Source of the DNA: Arcicella lustrica
Lineage (GTDB): Bacteria; Bacteroidota; Bacteroidia; Cytophagales; Spirosomataceae
Length of the DNA: 64,000 bases
Assembly: GCF_034930985.1 (NCBI RefSeq)
Contig: NZ_JAYGIM010000009.1
Coordinates: 1-64,000, forward strand
Direction: 5' to 3'
Part shown: positions 63,975 through 64,000 of the stretch, one piece after another
How positions within the stretch are numbered: position 1 is the stretch's first letter
How the letters are laid out: every line of letters begins with the position of its first letter
Program-made: the position numbers and the translations under genes
Notes under the pieces: generated by a model
Database searches by the model: none
What the model was told of the DNA's origin: nothing
The model's input: the letters and a program-made list of their open reading frames with translations, nothing else

Positions 63975-64000
63975 ATGACTATTACCCAATTAGAATATGT
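63975..64000 (+). CDS. oxyR: LysR/OxyR-like regulator, first eight codons only
   Basis: The ATG at 63975 opens MTITQLEY, then the window ends. This start is typical of OxyR-like LysR proteins of Bacteroidota, whose helix-turn-helix begins at once. Position divergent from ahpC supports the reading. Only the extreme N-terminus is present, so the name is provisional. Confidence 0.55.

Overview
The window is AT-rich DNA that I assign to a Bacteroidota bacterium, most likely a Cytophagales member (Arcicella/Flectobacillus/Emticicia-like). The assignment rests on a giant secreted protein with a type IX secretion (T9SS) C-terminal sorting domain, DUF1460, DUF3570 and DUF4266 genes, a maltose phosphorylase/SLC45 transporter pathway, and candidate promoters of the Bacteroidota TTTG / TAnnTTTG kind. 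The exact genus is inference. I saw no rRNA, tRNA, CRISPR array, insertion sequence or phage genes.

Layout. 1-4.4 kb (minus): a truncated gene, an IlvD/Edd-type sugar-acid dehydratase, and a PatB/MalY lyase behind an MFS transporter. 4.9-9.2 kb: a secreted subtilase, an Xre regulator, a MogA/MoaB-like protein, a 40-residue membrane peptide and a TetR regulator. 9.4-10.8 kb: an aldehyde-dehydrogenase-fold protein whose catalytic Cys, Glu and Asn are all replaced. 10.8-20.6 kb: a maltose/maltodextrin block (DUF1460 hydrolase, SLC45 transporter, two exported GH13 enzymes, beta-phosphoglucomutase, GH65 maltose phosphorylase). Exported amylases would yield maltose, the permease would import it, GH65 would split it by phosphorolysis, and PgmB would turn beta-glucose-1-phosphate into glucose-6-phosphate.

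20.9-35.6 kb: a LuxR-type and a LytTR-type regulator, a secreted beta-helix protein, and a single 3,934-residue T9SS cargo protein. That protein carries 21 equal-length 76-residue Cys-rich Ig-like repeats and two seven-bladed propellers, each of which appears to be inserted inside an Ig-like repeat. 35.6-41.8 kb (minus): an SDR oxidoreductase, a flavin amine oxidase, and a cluster for an extracytoplasmic redox system (Rieske lipoprotein, thioredoxin, ApbE flavin transferase, DUF4266, DUF3570).

42-49.6 kb: a UMF1-type MFS transporter, MsrB, a 42-bp minisatellite, a YbjQ-like lipoprotein, a Dabb protein, DapA, LigA and Rpe. 49.6-53.9 kb: two tandem PD40-OmpA paralogs. 54-62.5 kb: a surface-polysaccharide/acylation block (acyltransferase 3, GT2, UDP-galactopyranose mutase, an 883-residue anchored protein, MBOAT, SGNH/AlgX-like). 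62.6-64 kb: an AhpD-like/AhpC pair divergent from the first codons of a LysR/OxyR-like gene.

Several intergenic gaps carry long imperfect inverted repeats built of short reiterated words, which no gene call explains.
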